A DNA stretch of 64,000 bases from Linanthus parryae (Eukaryota > Streptophyta > Magnoliopsida > Ericales > Polemoniaceae), in the NCBI GenBank assembly GCA_023055425.1, contig JALGPY010000004.1, positions 110,649,504-110,713,503 on the forward strand, written 5' to 3'. Each line of letters begins with the position of its first letter. Position 1 is the first letter of the stretch. A program made the position numbers and the translations under genes. The notes below the pieces were generated by a model. The model worked only from the letters and a program-made list of their open reading frames with translations, did no database searches and had not been told where the DNA came from. This document shows positions 33,450 through 42,933 of this stretch, piece by piece.

Positions 33450-35504
33450 CTATGGATAGTAGCGTTTCAGGAACTTCCCATTAATAGGGCCAAGTTCCAT
33501 CCCATCCTTGTCGGTCAACATGTATGCACCACTTGAGTATACGTCTTCCACGATGTAGGGCCTGTCCCATCTCGAAGTAAATTTGTCCCCTCGATGGCGA
33601 ATCGGGATGATGGATTGTTGATGCTCAACGATTCCAATATCAAATTCCTTCACTTCGTTGCTAGTTGACTTTACACCTTCTTCGTGTTGTGTGACCGCAT
33701 CCACTCCAATAACGTTACTTGACACCGCACTAACCGAGTCACATGAGTACGGAATAGCGGATGTTACATTTGCGGTGGCAGTTTCATGTTCTTCTTCGAA
33801 GCAAATCTTCCCTTCCTTCGCCAACTGCATAATCTTGTCCTTCAAGACGAAGCATTTTGAAGTTGGATGGCCGACTAAACGATGAAACTTGCAGTAATTT
33901 GAGTCGTCTACCATCATCGCTTCCTCGGGGCGTTTTGCTTCTGGGAGATCAAACTCTTTTAGCTTCATCAGTTGATCAAATATTCCAGGAACCGCCGAGT
34001 CTGGGAAGGGGTAAACTTTTTCTTGCAACTCTTTGAACGAAGGTCTTGGCCTTTGTGTTATTTGAAATCCATTGCCCCTTTCCGATCCATTTTGTCTCGG
34101 CCTACTGATTGATTGTGTCGGTGGAGTTGTGACGGCCAATGATTCTGTAACTTCTATTTTGGGGCCAAACTTGAACACTTTTCGGGAATCGCTTCTATTT
34201 CCATCCCTGCGAGAGTCATGCAAAGGAGGCCCATGACTCCCGTTTGCTGCAATGCTTAATTCCATATCGTGGGCGCGTGTGGCTAACTCCTCAAAGGTCT
34301 TTGGCTTGATCCCTTGGAGGATATAGCGCAAGCCCCAGTGCATGCCTTGAATGCACATCTCGATCGCAGAACTTTCGCATAGCCGATCCTTACAGTTGAG
34401 ACTTAAGTTCCTCCATCTGTTTATATACTCAACAACGGGTTCGTCCTTCCATTGACGGGAGCTTGTGAGTTCCATCATGCTAACGGTCCTGCGAGTGCTG
34501 TAAAATCGGTTCAAAAACTCTTGCTCCAATTGTTCCCAGCTATTAATCGATCTTGTCTCGATGTCACAGTACCAGTCGAAAGCATTTCCTTTAAGACTTC
34601 GGACGAACTGCTTGACAAGGAGATCCCCATTAGTTCCAGCATTATTGCACGTCTCGACGAAGTGTGCGATATGTTGTTTCGGGTTCCCAACTCCTTCGAA
34701 TAGCTGGAATTTGGGTGGCTGGTACCCATTTGGCATCCGTAGGTCTTCGATCCTCTTTGTGTATGGCTTGTTATATGCCGCCGAGGATTTCGAACCTTCC
34801 TCGTATCTGGATTTCACGGCCTCCAAAATGTATTCTTTTAGCTGATCTACAGGGATCGAGCCTTCAGATGATGCTTGCACGTGTTTGCGAGTGTCATCAT
34901 CTGTACTAGAAATCTCGACAACCTCTTTCTGCCTTGTTCGACGCTCATGAGGGTCGGTAGTGCGATTAGCCTCTCTTGGGTTTTCGAGCTTGCTTAATAT
35001 GGCTGCAAACTGGGTATCCCGGTTCCTCATGGCCGTAGATAATTCCTCGACCGTCCGTGTCAATCCTATGACTTGTTCTTCGAGGGAAACAATGCTCGTA
35101 GTCATCGCCGGCATGGTGCCTGTTTCGAGAGCAATTGCCTCGTCATGTACCATAGGTGCTTTTTGTGGGTTCCGGAAGGCAGAAGTTGATTCAGAAATCT
35201 CTTCATGACTTACTTCAGCATCAGGGTGCGTACGCCCATGTCCTGTCCCCGGCAAGGAGCCTTCTTCTCGCATTGATAGATCATGAACATTGCGACCTTC
35301 AAGTGGCACCTTTAAGAGTCCTTCGGTCGTCTTCGAATCTGGGCCGAGTCTGGAAGATTCTGCAACCGTCGATCTAGCTTTGCTTCGTGTGACACGATCA
35401 GTGGTGACCTGTTCACCGGGACTTGTGGAGGATTTGTCCAGGCCTGCAGACTTGGAGCCTCCCGTCTTGATAGGAATCTTCGGGATTTCTTCTCTCGAAG
35501 TCAT
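33450..35504 (-). CDS. gag: Gypsy Gag fused to integrase C-terminal tail (684 aa)
   Basis: Minus-strand ATG at 35504 (MTSREEIPKIPIK); upstream in-frame codons lie in the LTR/PBS, so this is the first start after the PBS. Residues 1-230 are hydrophilic and charged. About 265-400 is the retrotransposon gag core (FQLFEGVGNPKQHIAHFVE, LKGNAFDWYCDIE, EQEFLNRFYSTRR, EYINRWRNLSLNC). About 560-600 is the C/H cluster YCKFHRLVGHPTSKC. The last 45 residues (KFTSRWDRPYIVEDVYSSGA, NGKFLKRYYP) match the C-terminal end of Tat-type integrases. Protease, RT, RNase H and the integrase core between them are absent and the joint is in frame. The protein probably forms particles; replication would need enzymes from a relative. 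Confidence 0.92.
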   Translation of the reverse strand: MTSREEIPKIPIKTGGSKSAGLDKSSTSPGEQVTTDRVTRSKARSTVAESSRLGPDSKTTEGLLKVPLEGRNVHDLSMREEGSLPGTGHGRTHPDAEVSHEEISESTSAFRNPQKAPMVHDEAIALETGTMPAMTTSIVSLEEQVIGLTRTVEELSTAMRNRDTQFAAILSKLENPREANRTTDPHERRTRQKEVVEISSTDDDTRKHVQASSEGSIPVDQLKEYILEAVKSRYEEGSKSSAAYNKPYTKRIEDLRMPNGYQPPKFQLFEGVGNPKQHIAHFVETCNNAGTNGDLLVKQFVRSLKGNAFDWYCDIETRSINSWEQLEQEFLNRFYSTRRTVSMMELTSSRQWKDEPVVEYINRWRNLSLNCKDRLCESSAIEMCIQGMHWGLRYILQGIKPKTFEELATRAHDMELSIAANGSHGPPLHDSRRDGNRSDSRKVFKFGPKIEVTESLAVTTPPTQSISRPRQNGSERGNGFQITQRPRPSFKELQEKVYPFPDSAVPGIFDQLMKLKEFDLPEAKRPEEAMMVDDSNYCKFHRLVGHPTSKCFVLKDKIMQLAKEGKICFEEEHETATANVTSAIPYSCDSVSAVSSNVIGVDAVTQHEEGVKSTSNEVKEFDIGIVEHQQSIIPIRHRGDKFTSRWDRPYIVEDVYSSGAYMLTDKDGMELGPINGKFLKRYYP

Positions 35505-35572
35505 CTTTGGGGTTTGTGTTTTTGGTGAAAAGAGATGAGAGGCAGAGATGTCCCACCGGGCGTGCCAGAATT

Positions 35573-36581
35573 TGTACACACAAATTTTGCGCTTAAGCGG
35601 GTAAACACAGAAATTTGGCGACAAATGTCATTTTATTATTTATAAGCAGGATACAAATCTCTGAAACGTATTTCTTTAGTAGAAACACTACTCCTCTGAT
35701 TCTTCTCGGGAATTTGAACTTGATGGGATGATTTTGGACGGTTGGATCTTCCACGTCCTTGATGGGATTTGACCGGCACGAGGGCTTATGGTCTTTTGCT
35801 TGACTTTGACTTGTTCTTCGCGGGTTCACCGTACTTCGATGTTCTTTGAAGATTTGATTTTCTTCGAGTGGATGGTTTGATCTTCAGGGTTGCTCCGTCT
35901 TTGAAGATTCGACTATCGTTGTGGCTTATTCGTCAGGGCTTCGCCGTCTTTTGGGATTTTCTTCCTTCAAAGTCTTTCCGCCTTCGAGGATCTTGGCTCC
36001 TTTGGGGGCTTCTCCTGTCAGAACTTTGCTAACTTCTCTTTTCTAAGCTTTGAGCTTGAGAGAAGTTGTAGGAAAGTTAGAAGGAAAGATATAGAGAAAG
36101 TGTTTTAGGTATAGAAAGGTATTGGAAGATGTTGGAAGATGTTGGAAGATGTTGGAAGATGTTGGAAGATGTGATTTTTCTTATGAACTTCCTCCTCTAT
36201 TTATAGGGAGATAGAGGGGTCGTTGTGCAATTTTGTAATAATGTGGGGTACCCTATACAATTTGTAAAGTCTAGGGGAGCTTGATGTACTTATAGGAAAG
36301 TCTATTTTGGTTGTTTTCCTAACAATATTTATACAATTACATTTGCGGTAATCGTACACTTAAGACGCTCTTCCAATGTAACCTCCATTTTAATCGGAGT
36401 TGATGTTTGCGACCGAGCTGGTCAATCTTGAGCTGCAATTTGACACGTGGCGTCATGCGATTCGCCAGTCAGCAGTGTTTGATGTTGAATTTTTCTTGTC
36501 GTGTTTCTCCATTTAGTCTTCATATTTGGATTTGTTTTAGCACGTAAGTACTTTTGAGTAGACAAATTTTAGGTGTCTACA
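35573..36581 (-). repeat. 5' LTR of the Gypsy element
   Basis: Same length and sequence as the 3' LTR as far as I can see (constant offset of 7799 bp at both ends and at the promoter). The minus-strand TATAAATA lies at 36198-36205 and the TTGGAAGATG repeats at 36122-36172. This LTR would drive the gag transcript. Confidence 0.95.
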
Positions 36582-36586
36582 GGAGC

Positions 36587-36775
36587 GTCTTCTTTCAAGA
36601 ACTTCGCCAAGTGCAGGTTCGTCAAGTAGAACAACATCTTTTGTTGCCATCTCTTGAAGTCCTTTCCAGTAAATTTTTCTGGACGTTCCCCATGATTTCC
36701 AATCGACACCATTGAAGGTGTTGAACCTGTAGGGGCTGCCTGACTAGTGCTCCCCTCAGGAGTGTTGTCAGCCAT
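36587..36775 (-). pseudogene. Copia gag, N-terminal part
   Basis: Minus-strand ATG at 36775: MADNTPEGSTSQAAP, PEKFTGKDFKRWQQKM, LHLAKFLKEDAP. The frame continues across the Gypsy insertion (target copy GGAGC) at 27773-27692 as PPLPENVDKQTLAAVDAWKH, SDFLAKNY. It then continues across the solo LTR at 23037 as VLNELDN. The three pieces rejoin without loss once both target duplications are removed, proving the nesting. Confidence 0.92.
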
Positions 36776-36992
36776 CGCTGAAATTTGCAAAGCAAATTAT
36801 CAGTCTCAAATTACAGTAAACTTTCTGTTACAATGTTGTTTAATAAGTGCTATTGAAAACTCGTTAAACAACAATCTGTGAGTACTTTAGAAACTCTCAG
36901 ATTACGTAAACTGTTGTAATTAACAAGTACTATTGAAACTCGTTAATTACAGACAGATTGTCTTAGAATCCAGAAGATTATCGCCTTAAGAT
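36776..36992 (-). other. Copia 5' leader between LTR and gag
   Basis: About 217 bp between the gag ATG and the 5' LTR, AT-rich, with two related segments ('ACTATTGAAACTCGTTAA'-type at about 36850 and 36930). The sequence next to the LTR on the minus strand is ATCTTAAGGCGATAATC. It is not the common TGGTATCAGAG primer site, so the priming tRNA is not assigned. Confidence 0.6.
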
Positions 36993-37891
36993 TGTTGGAT
37001 AATTAAGACGTTTCAGAATCTGAGAAGAAGGAGAAGAAGAAACAGAAAGTTAAAGCAGTAATAAATAAAACACAGTACTTACAGAGGTTGGAGAATCGCT
37101 GCAATAAGTCGGAGAAATCAGAGACAATCTCGAACTTGGGCTCGATTTCCTTAAGGCGATATTCGCTCCCTTTAGGTGCCGTTTTGATCCGGAGCGAAAG
37201 CCTCCCAGGATAATTGTCTCTCACCGTGTAATCAGGTAGCACCGCCGGATTACACCCTAAGAACCGTCAAAATGGAATGATAGCACTCAGGAATGGAAGT
37301 TTGAAAACTCTCTGGAATTGGGAATTTTTCGGAATGACTGAAACAGGGACGGGTGCTCTGCTTTTAGAAGCAGAGAAACAGTTGGAAAAACAAATTTCAA
37401 AATTCTGGTAAATTTCAGCTGAAAGCAAATAAATGTGGGCCAAAAAATTAAATGGGCCTGAATCTCATAACAAGCCCAGCCCACACACACAACGCCACGG
37501 CCCGTACCCGAACCCTAACCGGCCGGACGGACAGCGGCGGCGCGCGCGCGTGTGGAGGTTCGGACCATTGCTAGGTCCTCTCTCCTACACAAAATGTGTA
37601 TCACCCAAAGGGCGTGCCCTATATAGTGCAATCTTGAACTATATTAAGTGAACAAGATTGTTCCACCCTCCAATGTGGGATGAATTAATTTCTCTCTTGG
37701 AGTACTATATTAGAAGCCATCTTTACCCATGAATTTTTCATTCACCCGGTCACGATTTTGGATGAAGTAAAGTTGTAGGATGTTCACCTAGCTCTAAGAT
37801 ATCCATAGCAACTTTCGGTTTCAAGAATCGATTAGCCGATTCTTCAAAATCTTCTTCCAAAGTCAGTGTGAAAAAACGGGTTTTTCCAACA
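36993..37891 (-). repeat. 5' LTR of the Copia element
   Basis: 899 bp, TGTTGGATAATT...TTTTTCCAACA. It differs from the 3' LTR by an internal deletion near 37375, a shorter GC-rich part (about 37500-37555) and scattered substitutions. Confidence 0.92.
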
Positions 37892-39813
37892 ATTCATTCA
37901 AAGGTAGGTATGACTTAGTGGTTATTTGACATGTACTCTTTTGGTTGCATTCACATCTGCTTTGGTTGTGTTGTTGATGAACTTTTGCCTTCCATTTAGT
38001 ATCCTTACAGTACTCCCACACAAAGAGTTAATTAGGTTATCTTGATGAAAACTTGATTTTAACTGTCCTGCATGTTTTCTTGAATCTTTGATTACAAAGG
38101 GGTGAAATTCATAGATCAAGCTAGAATGTGGATCGATGAGAATCCCGAGGTTTCGTTTAAAAAACAACTGAAAATGAGGGGAGTAACCGAGGATCTTATT
38201 AACAGCTGATATAACTTACAACGTTCTGAACAACACCTATTAGATTGCAAAACAAAAATAACTATAAAAAATGTTTACGCAAACATTTATTTAAAACATG
38301 TTGTTTCCATTCTTTAATTGATTATTTTCCTTGCTAATAAACTGCTTTTTAAAAGATTCCTATAATTTGTAAGATGTCTTTGTTATAATGGTTTTCTGTC
38401 CCTCATCAGAGGCTTGTGAGAAAAAAATCCTAGTATATAGTAAACCTTATAGATTTCTATTAGCATAATCGAGTTTTAAGCATTGGCTTCATCTTTTGTG
38501 TAAGACGAATTGCTGATGTAGTCTCCGCTCTTCTCTTGCCAAACAGATGGAGTTCATAGAATCGGGAACTTGATGTTACTTTCTAAGCTCTGGTTATATA
38601 TTTTGATAAATTGGTCTGCTATGGTAATTTGACGAGCTTTGACGACAGTTGTGCATTTTGTTTATTTACACGAATAATCATCAACGAAAGTTTGTGAACC
38701 CATACATATCATCATCATTCTCGATTGCATATCCATATACAGAGTCAGTTGTTTACTTTTTTTCAGGTTGGGAAACCGCCAAAAGCTGTTGTAGAAAATA
38801 AAGAGCAAAGTCTTGTGGAAACGACGACAGATTCTCTTAAATCAGGAGTCGGAATTCTAGATGCTTCAGGTCTAGGTGCGTATTTATTCAGTGTGAAATA
38901 CTCTTGATGGATCTCAAGTTCTTTTCTTAGGGAAATTATGACCGCGAAAAATTTATTTTCTTACAAGGTTTTTGTTTGTTTTATGTCCTATGAGATGAAG
39001 AATCATTTGGAGAGAAAAAAAAGCCTAGAGTTAGCAAAGCAGTTATCGGTGAAACGCTTGGCCAGAATTCTGAGGATGTGGTTTGGCGGAAAGAAACCTC
39101 GGCCAACTGTGCTAGACTCGGGAAAATTCCTGAGAAATTTGTATCTATGTTTGTTTTTCTTGTGCTTTAGACAAAGATATATAGGATTGATGAAACCATG
39201 TAGTACTAACAAAATCTCCTGCAATAGCTTCTCCTGAGGAAGGATCTCAAAGAAAGGCGAGAACTTACCTTAAATTATTTCCATTGAAAGTATGGATGTA
39301 CTAGAAAAGATCCATCAGAAACCGCATTTTAAGCCGTTTTGGGAGATGAAGGAATCTAGCTGTGAAAGTGCAGTGATAGCTCACATGGTCACATTTGCAA
39401 ATATCGCGGAGTCTGCATCAAAACGTCAAATATATGACCAGAAAAACATCATAGAGGGCCATCTGGAAAAACTTTCCGAATTGGAAGCTCACGGGTTCAA
39501 GGTCGACCCAATAAGAGACCGTCTAAACCAGTTTTTGTTGAAGAGAGAAGAGAAAGGGAAGCTCGTAGGCCGATTACAAGAAGTCCTTTTGGAGCTGGAG
39601 GAGCGTACTATTGAGAGTAGCAAAATAGATGGAAGAGGTTCAGTAGCAGGACATGAAGATTGAGGAGTTGTAAGCTAAGCTCAATTCTGCAAAATCAGAA
39701 TGTGGAAAGATTGATATCGACATTGCTATTGTGGATTCAGAGTTTGATGTCACAGTCCAAGAAGTTCAGAGTGCATATGACGCATGTCAAATCATGATTT
39801 TTCAGGATCTTTG
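37892..39813 (+). pseudogene. DUF724 gene, plus copy 2, 3' part with DUF724 domain
   Basis: Continuation of the gene split at 17915. TTCAAAGGTATGA follows the Agenet exon. After an intron an exon starts at 38767 (TTTTTTCAG, then VGKPPKAVVENKEQSLVETT). 38905-39120 is a broken exon (VSKAVIGETLGQNS in one frame). 39280-39663 is the DUF724 domain (IESMDVLEKIHQKPHFKP, VIAHMVTFANIAESASKRQI, KLSELEAHGFKVDPIRDRL). After a frameshift at about 39640 the end reads MKIEEL, TAA, AKLNSAKSECGKID, SAYDACQIMIFQDL, stop at 39813. The domain is the C-terminal, probably coiled-coil region of plant DUF724 proteins. Confidence 0.88.
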
Positions 39814-40090
39814 ACTTGACCCGTTCAGAGTAGATACGTCTCTCACAAAAACTGTTACACCTCACTGTTAAAAAAGTCAGTTTTGTCGCGCTAACTTCTT
39901 TTGTTTCCAACTCTAGAAATTAGTACAGCAAACATATCCCACACCGAAGGTGGATACATTTAAAATAAAATATTTTAGACAAATACAACGCACTGTAATT
40001 TACCAAGAATTACCAAGAATATTAATTCTAAGCCCTAGTTTTAAATCTACAATGATAAAATAGAATAACATGGATATGGTTGCTAGCTCC
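39814..40090. other. Intergenic, 3' flank of DUF724 pseudogene
   Basis: AT-rich, with a doubled ACCAAGAAT at about 40000-40018. Nothing else is recognised. Confidence 0.5.
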
Positions 40091-40109
40091 CATCCTCTGG
40101 GCCCCTTGT

Positions 40110-40205
40110 GAACTGGGTCATAATTAAGGGGCAAATGGTTGCTACCTCTGTGATAAAGCGTTTGAAGTCCCTGCATGAGGTCCCGGGATCGAACCCAGCT
40201 ATATG
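40110..40205 (+). mobile_element. SINE-like tRNA-derived head
   Basis: The layout TTGCTACCTCTGTGATAAAGCG...CCTGCATGAGGTCCCGGGATCGAACCC resembles a tRNA with a degenerate A box and a good B box (GGATCGAACCC). It parallels the heads at 56940, 59256 and 59990. No cloverleaf that would make a working tRNA is seen. Confidence 0.5.
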
Positions 40206-40629
40206 ATGTAATTCTAAAAAAAATCAAGGTAAGTCCTTTAGGGATGTAACGGAACTCAAAAAATAAGGAAATCAAAATGAGTAATGAGTATGGAGGGATT
40301 TTAGCAAGATATTTTAGAGGAACACAAAAAAATAAGGCCACGTTTTTCTATTGATCGAGAAATAATGGATAATTCTTAAAAAATGAGAAAAGTTAAGAGC
40401 GTCAGTTATTTTAGGAGATGATAAGTAATGAGATGTTGTTATCCAGAATGAGAGTGAATTTAAGGGGGTGATTAGGAGTTAAACCGTTGTGATAAGTTAA
40501 TAACGAGAGAGAATTTATATGCCAAAAATAATGTGATCCGAGGAGTCAATTTTGTTAGGATGTAGCTAATTTTCACACACACATGATAAATTATAGATAT
40601 TCTTAATAAACATGCGGGAATTAAAATAT

Positions 40630-40869
40630 GAGTCATGTTCTCACGAACTCGTGTTCATTGATACTATTACGAGAATGTGACGTGGCATCCTTACAGTCAT
40701 ATTTTTTTTCTTCTCATTAATGATGGAGAAATCACACGCACATACTCTTTAATATTTATAGTCTTAATAAATGTGTACCACTCTCATTAATATAAAGATG
40801 TTTTTAGTTGTGAGGATGACATGTCACGTTCATAGTATCAGTGAACACGAGTTCGTGAGAACATGACTC
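40630..40869. mobile_element. Mutator-like MITE, 9-bp TSD TTAAAATAT
   Basis: Long inverted ends of about 55-60 bp: GAGTCATGTTCTCACGAACT at the left and its complement at the right, continuing through CACGTTC and ATACTAT with few mismatches. The interior is about 120 bp. Direct repeats TTAAAATAT lie at 40621-40629 and 40870-40878; 9-bp duplications are typical of Mutator-like elements. Non-coding. Confidence 0.9.
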
Positions 40870-41039
40870 TTAAAATATGAATATTATTAATTTTTCACCT
40901 TAGAGCTTATCATTTTCTTATCCGTGATGCTTTATATTTAATTCAATAAATATAATGATATAAATTTAATAAGTCCCGACTGCTTCCCAAACCGACCACC
41001 TCATGGGAGGGCATGACGTTGGATTGAATAAAGATGTGT

Positions 41040-41755
41040 AATCAATCAACGGAAACAACGAAAGAAAGGCAAAACACTAGGGGAAGCTCCTCTCTAGGTT
41101 CCGAAATTGTTCAATAATCAAAAGCTGTGAAATTATCCACAAGCCGGACAGTTATAGCTGAAACCCTAAATTATGCCAAAAAGGGCAAAATCCTAGTTGA
41201 CCTAAAAGTTCAGACTTATTAAAAGAAACACGCTAGCGATAGTTTAACTCGAAACGAGTTAAAACCTGAGGTCCTAATCATCAATTGAAATATTAAAGAA
41301 TACTTTAAAATGCCCATTTGACTAGCCCCAGTGCGTCTCATCGAGGGCTCTCCGAATTGGGGTCGCAATCGTCATTATGACGCTTGCAGCCAAAGTTATG
41401 GCCAAAACAGCGCAACGACTTTAAATGCTGCAATTCTTTTGTCCCTTGCGGTTATCTTCCATCTCATGGTAGATAAACGTCAATGTGTCAGACATTTCGG
41501 CTTCATCCGGATTATCCACTCATGCATCAGTCCCTCCGGGCTGGAAAGAACTCGTCCTCGGGTTCACATCACTGTCTTTAGAAACCGCAAAACAAGGAAT
41601 GAGGTGCTTCACATTGAACACGCCATATGTCTTCCGCAACCTGTAAGCATTATCATTGATCTTCTGCACGATCTCACAAGGCCCAATATTTGGATCCTCG
41701 AGCTTATTGTACTCGCCAAGAGGAAAACGATCATGATTCAAATTTATTTTGACAT
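41040..41755 (-). pseudogene. Gypsy integrase C-terminal end and 3' flank
   Basis: The minus strand at 41741-41520 reads RFPLGEYNKLEDPNIGPCEI, NDNAYRLRKTYGVFNVKHLI and TSSFQPGGTDA, then stop. This is the C-terminal end of a chromovirus-like Gypsy integrase, where the FNV-DLIPYF and FQPGG motifs are usual. The following 480 bp (41520-41040) is probably the element's 3' untranslated region and LTR remnant. No LTR pair is found. Confidence 0.75.
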
Positions 41756-41762
41756 TTGAGAA

Positions 41763-42090
41763 CCATTACCAACTTTTACAATTGGTGGCACCTAAATGGA
41801 GATGCTCTAATTACAACCACAAACGAGGTAATAAGGTAAGTGTAATGATGTAACTTCTGGTAGTTGTGGTGACTCTTATAGCACCAGTCATACCACATTG
41901 TAAACTGGAAGTTGAAAAAGAACACAGGGAAGACTGAATTTATTATTACATACTGGTAAACACTAAGCATAGTACACTCTACCAAACCATGATTCCACAA
42001 TACAACATAGGAGCAAACACTAATCATCATCATCATCATCATCATCTCTCTCTCTCTCCATCCCTCTCTCTCGTTCTCGCTATCTCTATT
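41763..42090. other. 3' flank of the GASA pseudogene
   Basis: Intergenic. It holds a (CAT)n run at about 42024-42045 followed by a CT-rich run (42046-42075). No gene is seen. Confidence 0.5.
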
Positions 42091-42350
42091 TTAAGGGCAC
42101 TTCGGCTTGCCCTTTCAGTTGACCTTGTCTCTGTGACATGGACACTCATGCCTCTTCCCATAAGTCCCAGAAGGCACACACTTGCACTCAGCACAACATA
42201 TCCCATAGTACTTCAGGCACCGGGCCAATACTCCTGCTCTGGCACATATCTACTTACACATGTTACCACACTGCACTGCAACATCACATGCGCAATCCGG
42301 ATCCCGGCGTGGAGCATCGGGCATGTGAATTGAATCTGGTTCTGGATCAT
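42091..42350 (-). pseudogene. GASA/snakin domain pseudogene (copy B)
   Basis: The minus strand gives [74 protein letters not shown], then TAA at 42091-42093. The cysteine spacing, including C-x11-C-x-C-x12-C and the KGKPKCP end, is the GASA domain of gibberellin-regulated/snakin peptides. Two in-frame stops and a Cys to Tyr change (LKYY) remove function. It lies divergently upstream of CDT1. Copy A keeps only the part above 42197. Confidence 0.85.
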
Positions 42351-42928
42351 ACGTTGCCGAAACTCATTGGATTTGGAGCAACAACATGAAGCATCTGGCA
42401 AGTTAGACTTATGACATGTGATTGGTTATGGCGCGCATCATGCACGAGTCTATTATAGCGTGCATCTATTTTATCTTATTGGGGCGTACCATGACACGCA
42501 ATTGGCTCGCATCTGGCATAATATGTTTTTGGCGAGAAATTGGACGCATTGGAAGCAATTGAGGGACATCAGGCATGGCAACTCTTGGGGCACTCATCAC
42601 TAAGTGCAACTGGTCTATAGTGATATCTGGGCATTCTGTCATGGCGCAATTGGGCGCATAGGGAATTTATTTGGTCCTGCCTTAGTGAATACATTCCGGT
42701 TTGGTTTTGGGTGGGGCACTTGTTTCTGTTTTCAAAGTGCATCCACATCGGACCCGATGTTGTAGGGACAACATGGAAGTCAGAGCAACTATTTGGCGAC
42801 TCTGGTTTCGCATATCTACGGAACAACTATCCAGGTGGAGGCGTGCTCATTTCTGATCCAGAGAGACGCATCCGGTTTAGGTTTGATGAGAGAAACGTCA
42901 GGTTCTGAATTTGGGTGGTTGAGAGGAT
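42351..42928 (-). pseudogene. Region upstream of GASA domain (copy B)
   Basis: Counterpart of 3466-3990, with the same MPD-type repeats on the minus strand in shifted frames. It ends at the TCGAC target duplication. Possible upstream exon or linker of the GASA pseudogene; otherwise unassigned. Confidence 0.3.
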
Positions 42929-42933
42929 TCGAC

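Larger units (their letters stand above)
27774..36581 (-). mobile_element. Non-autonomous Ty3/Gypsy element (Tat-like gag), TSD GGAGC
   Basis: The 1009-bp LTRs at 27774-28782 and 35573-36581 are of identical length, with no difference found on reading both. Target duplications GGAGC lie at 27769-27773 and 36582-36586. Orientation is minus: the right LTR is 5', with a primer-binding-site candidate TGGCACGCCCGGTGGGA at 35551-35567. A polypurine-like GTCTCGAGGGGACATT lies at 28783-28797. The only long ORF is gag fused to an integrase tail (33450-35504). 4.7 kb of mostly non-coding DNA separates it from the 3' LTR. The layout fits TR-GAG or other deletion derivatives moved in trans. Confidence 0.95.
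17916..37891 (-). mobile_element. Ty1/Copia retrotransposon with nested insertions, TSD ATTCA
   Basis: LTRs lie at 17916-18902 and 36993-37891. Both start TGTTGGATAATT and end TTTTTCCAACA. Perfect 5-bp target duplications ATTCA lie at 17911-17915 and 37892-37896. Genes run on the minus strand, so the right LTR is 5'. The element is interrupted by a solo-LTR-like element (23038-27686) and a Gypsy element (27774-36581), both within gag. Without these its length would be about 6.5 kb. It sits inside the plus DUF724 pseudogene. Confidence 0.95.

Noticed and set aside
34452..35538. Several + strand ORFs of 70-94 codons
   Set aside because: They are antisense shadows of the Gypsy gag ORF on the minus strand.
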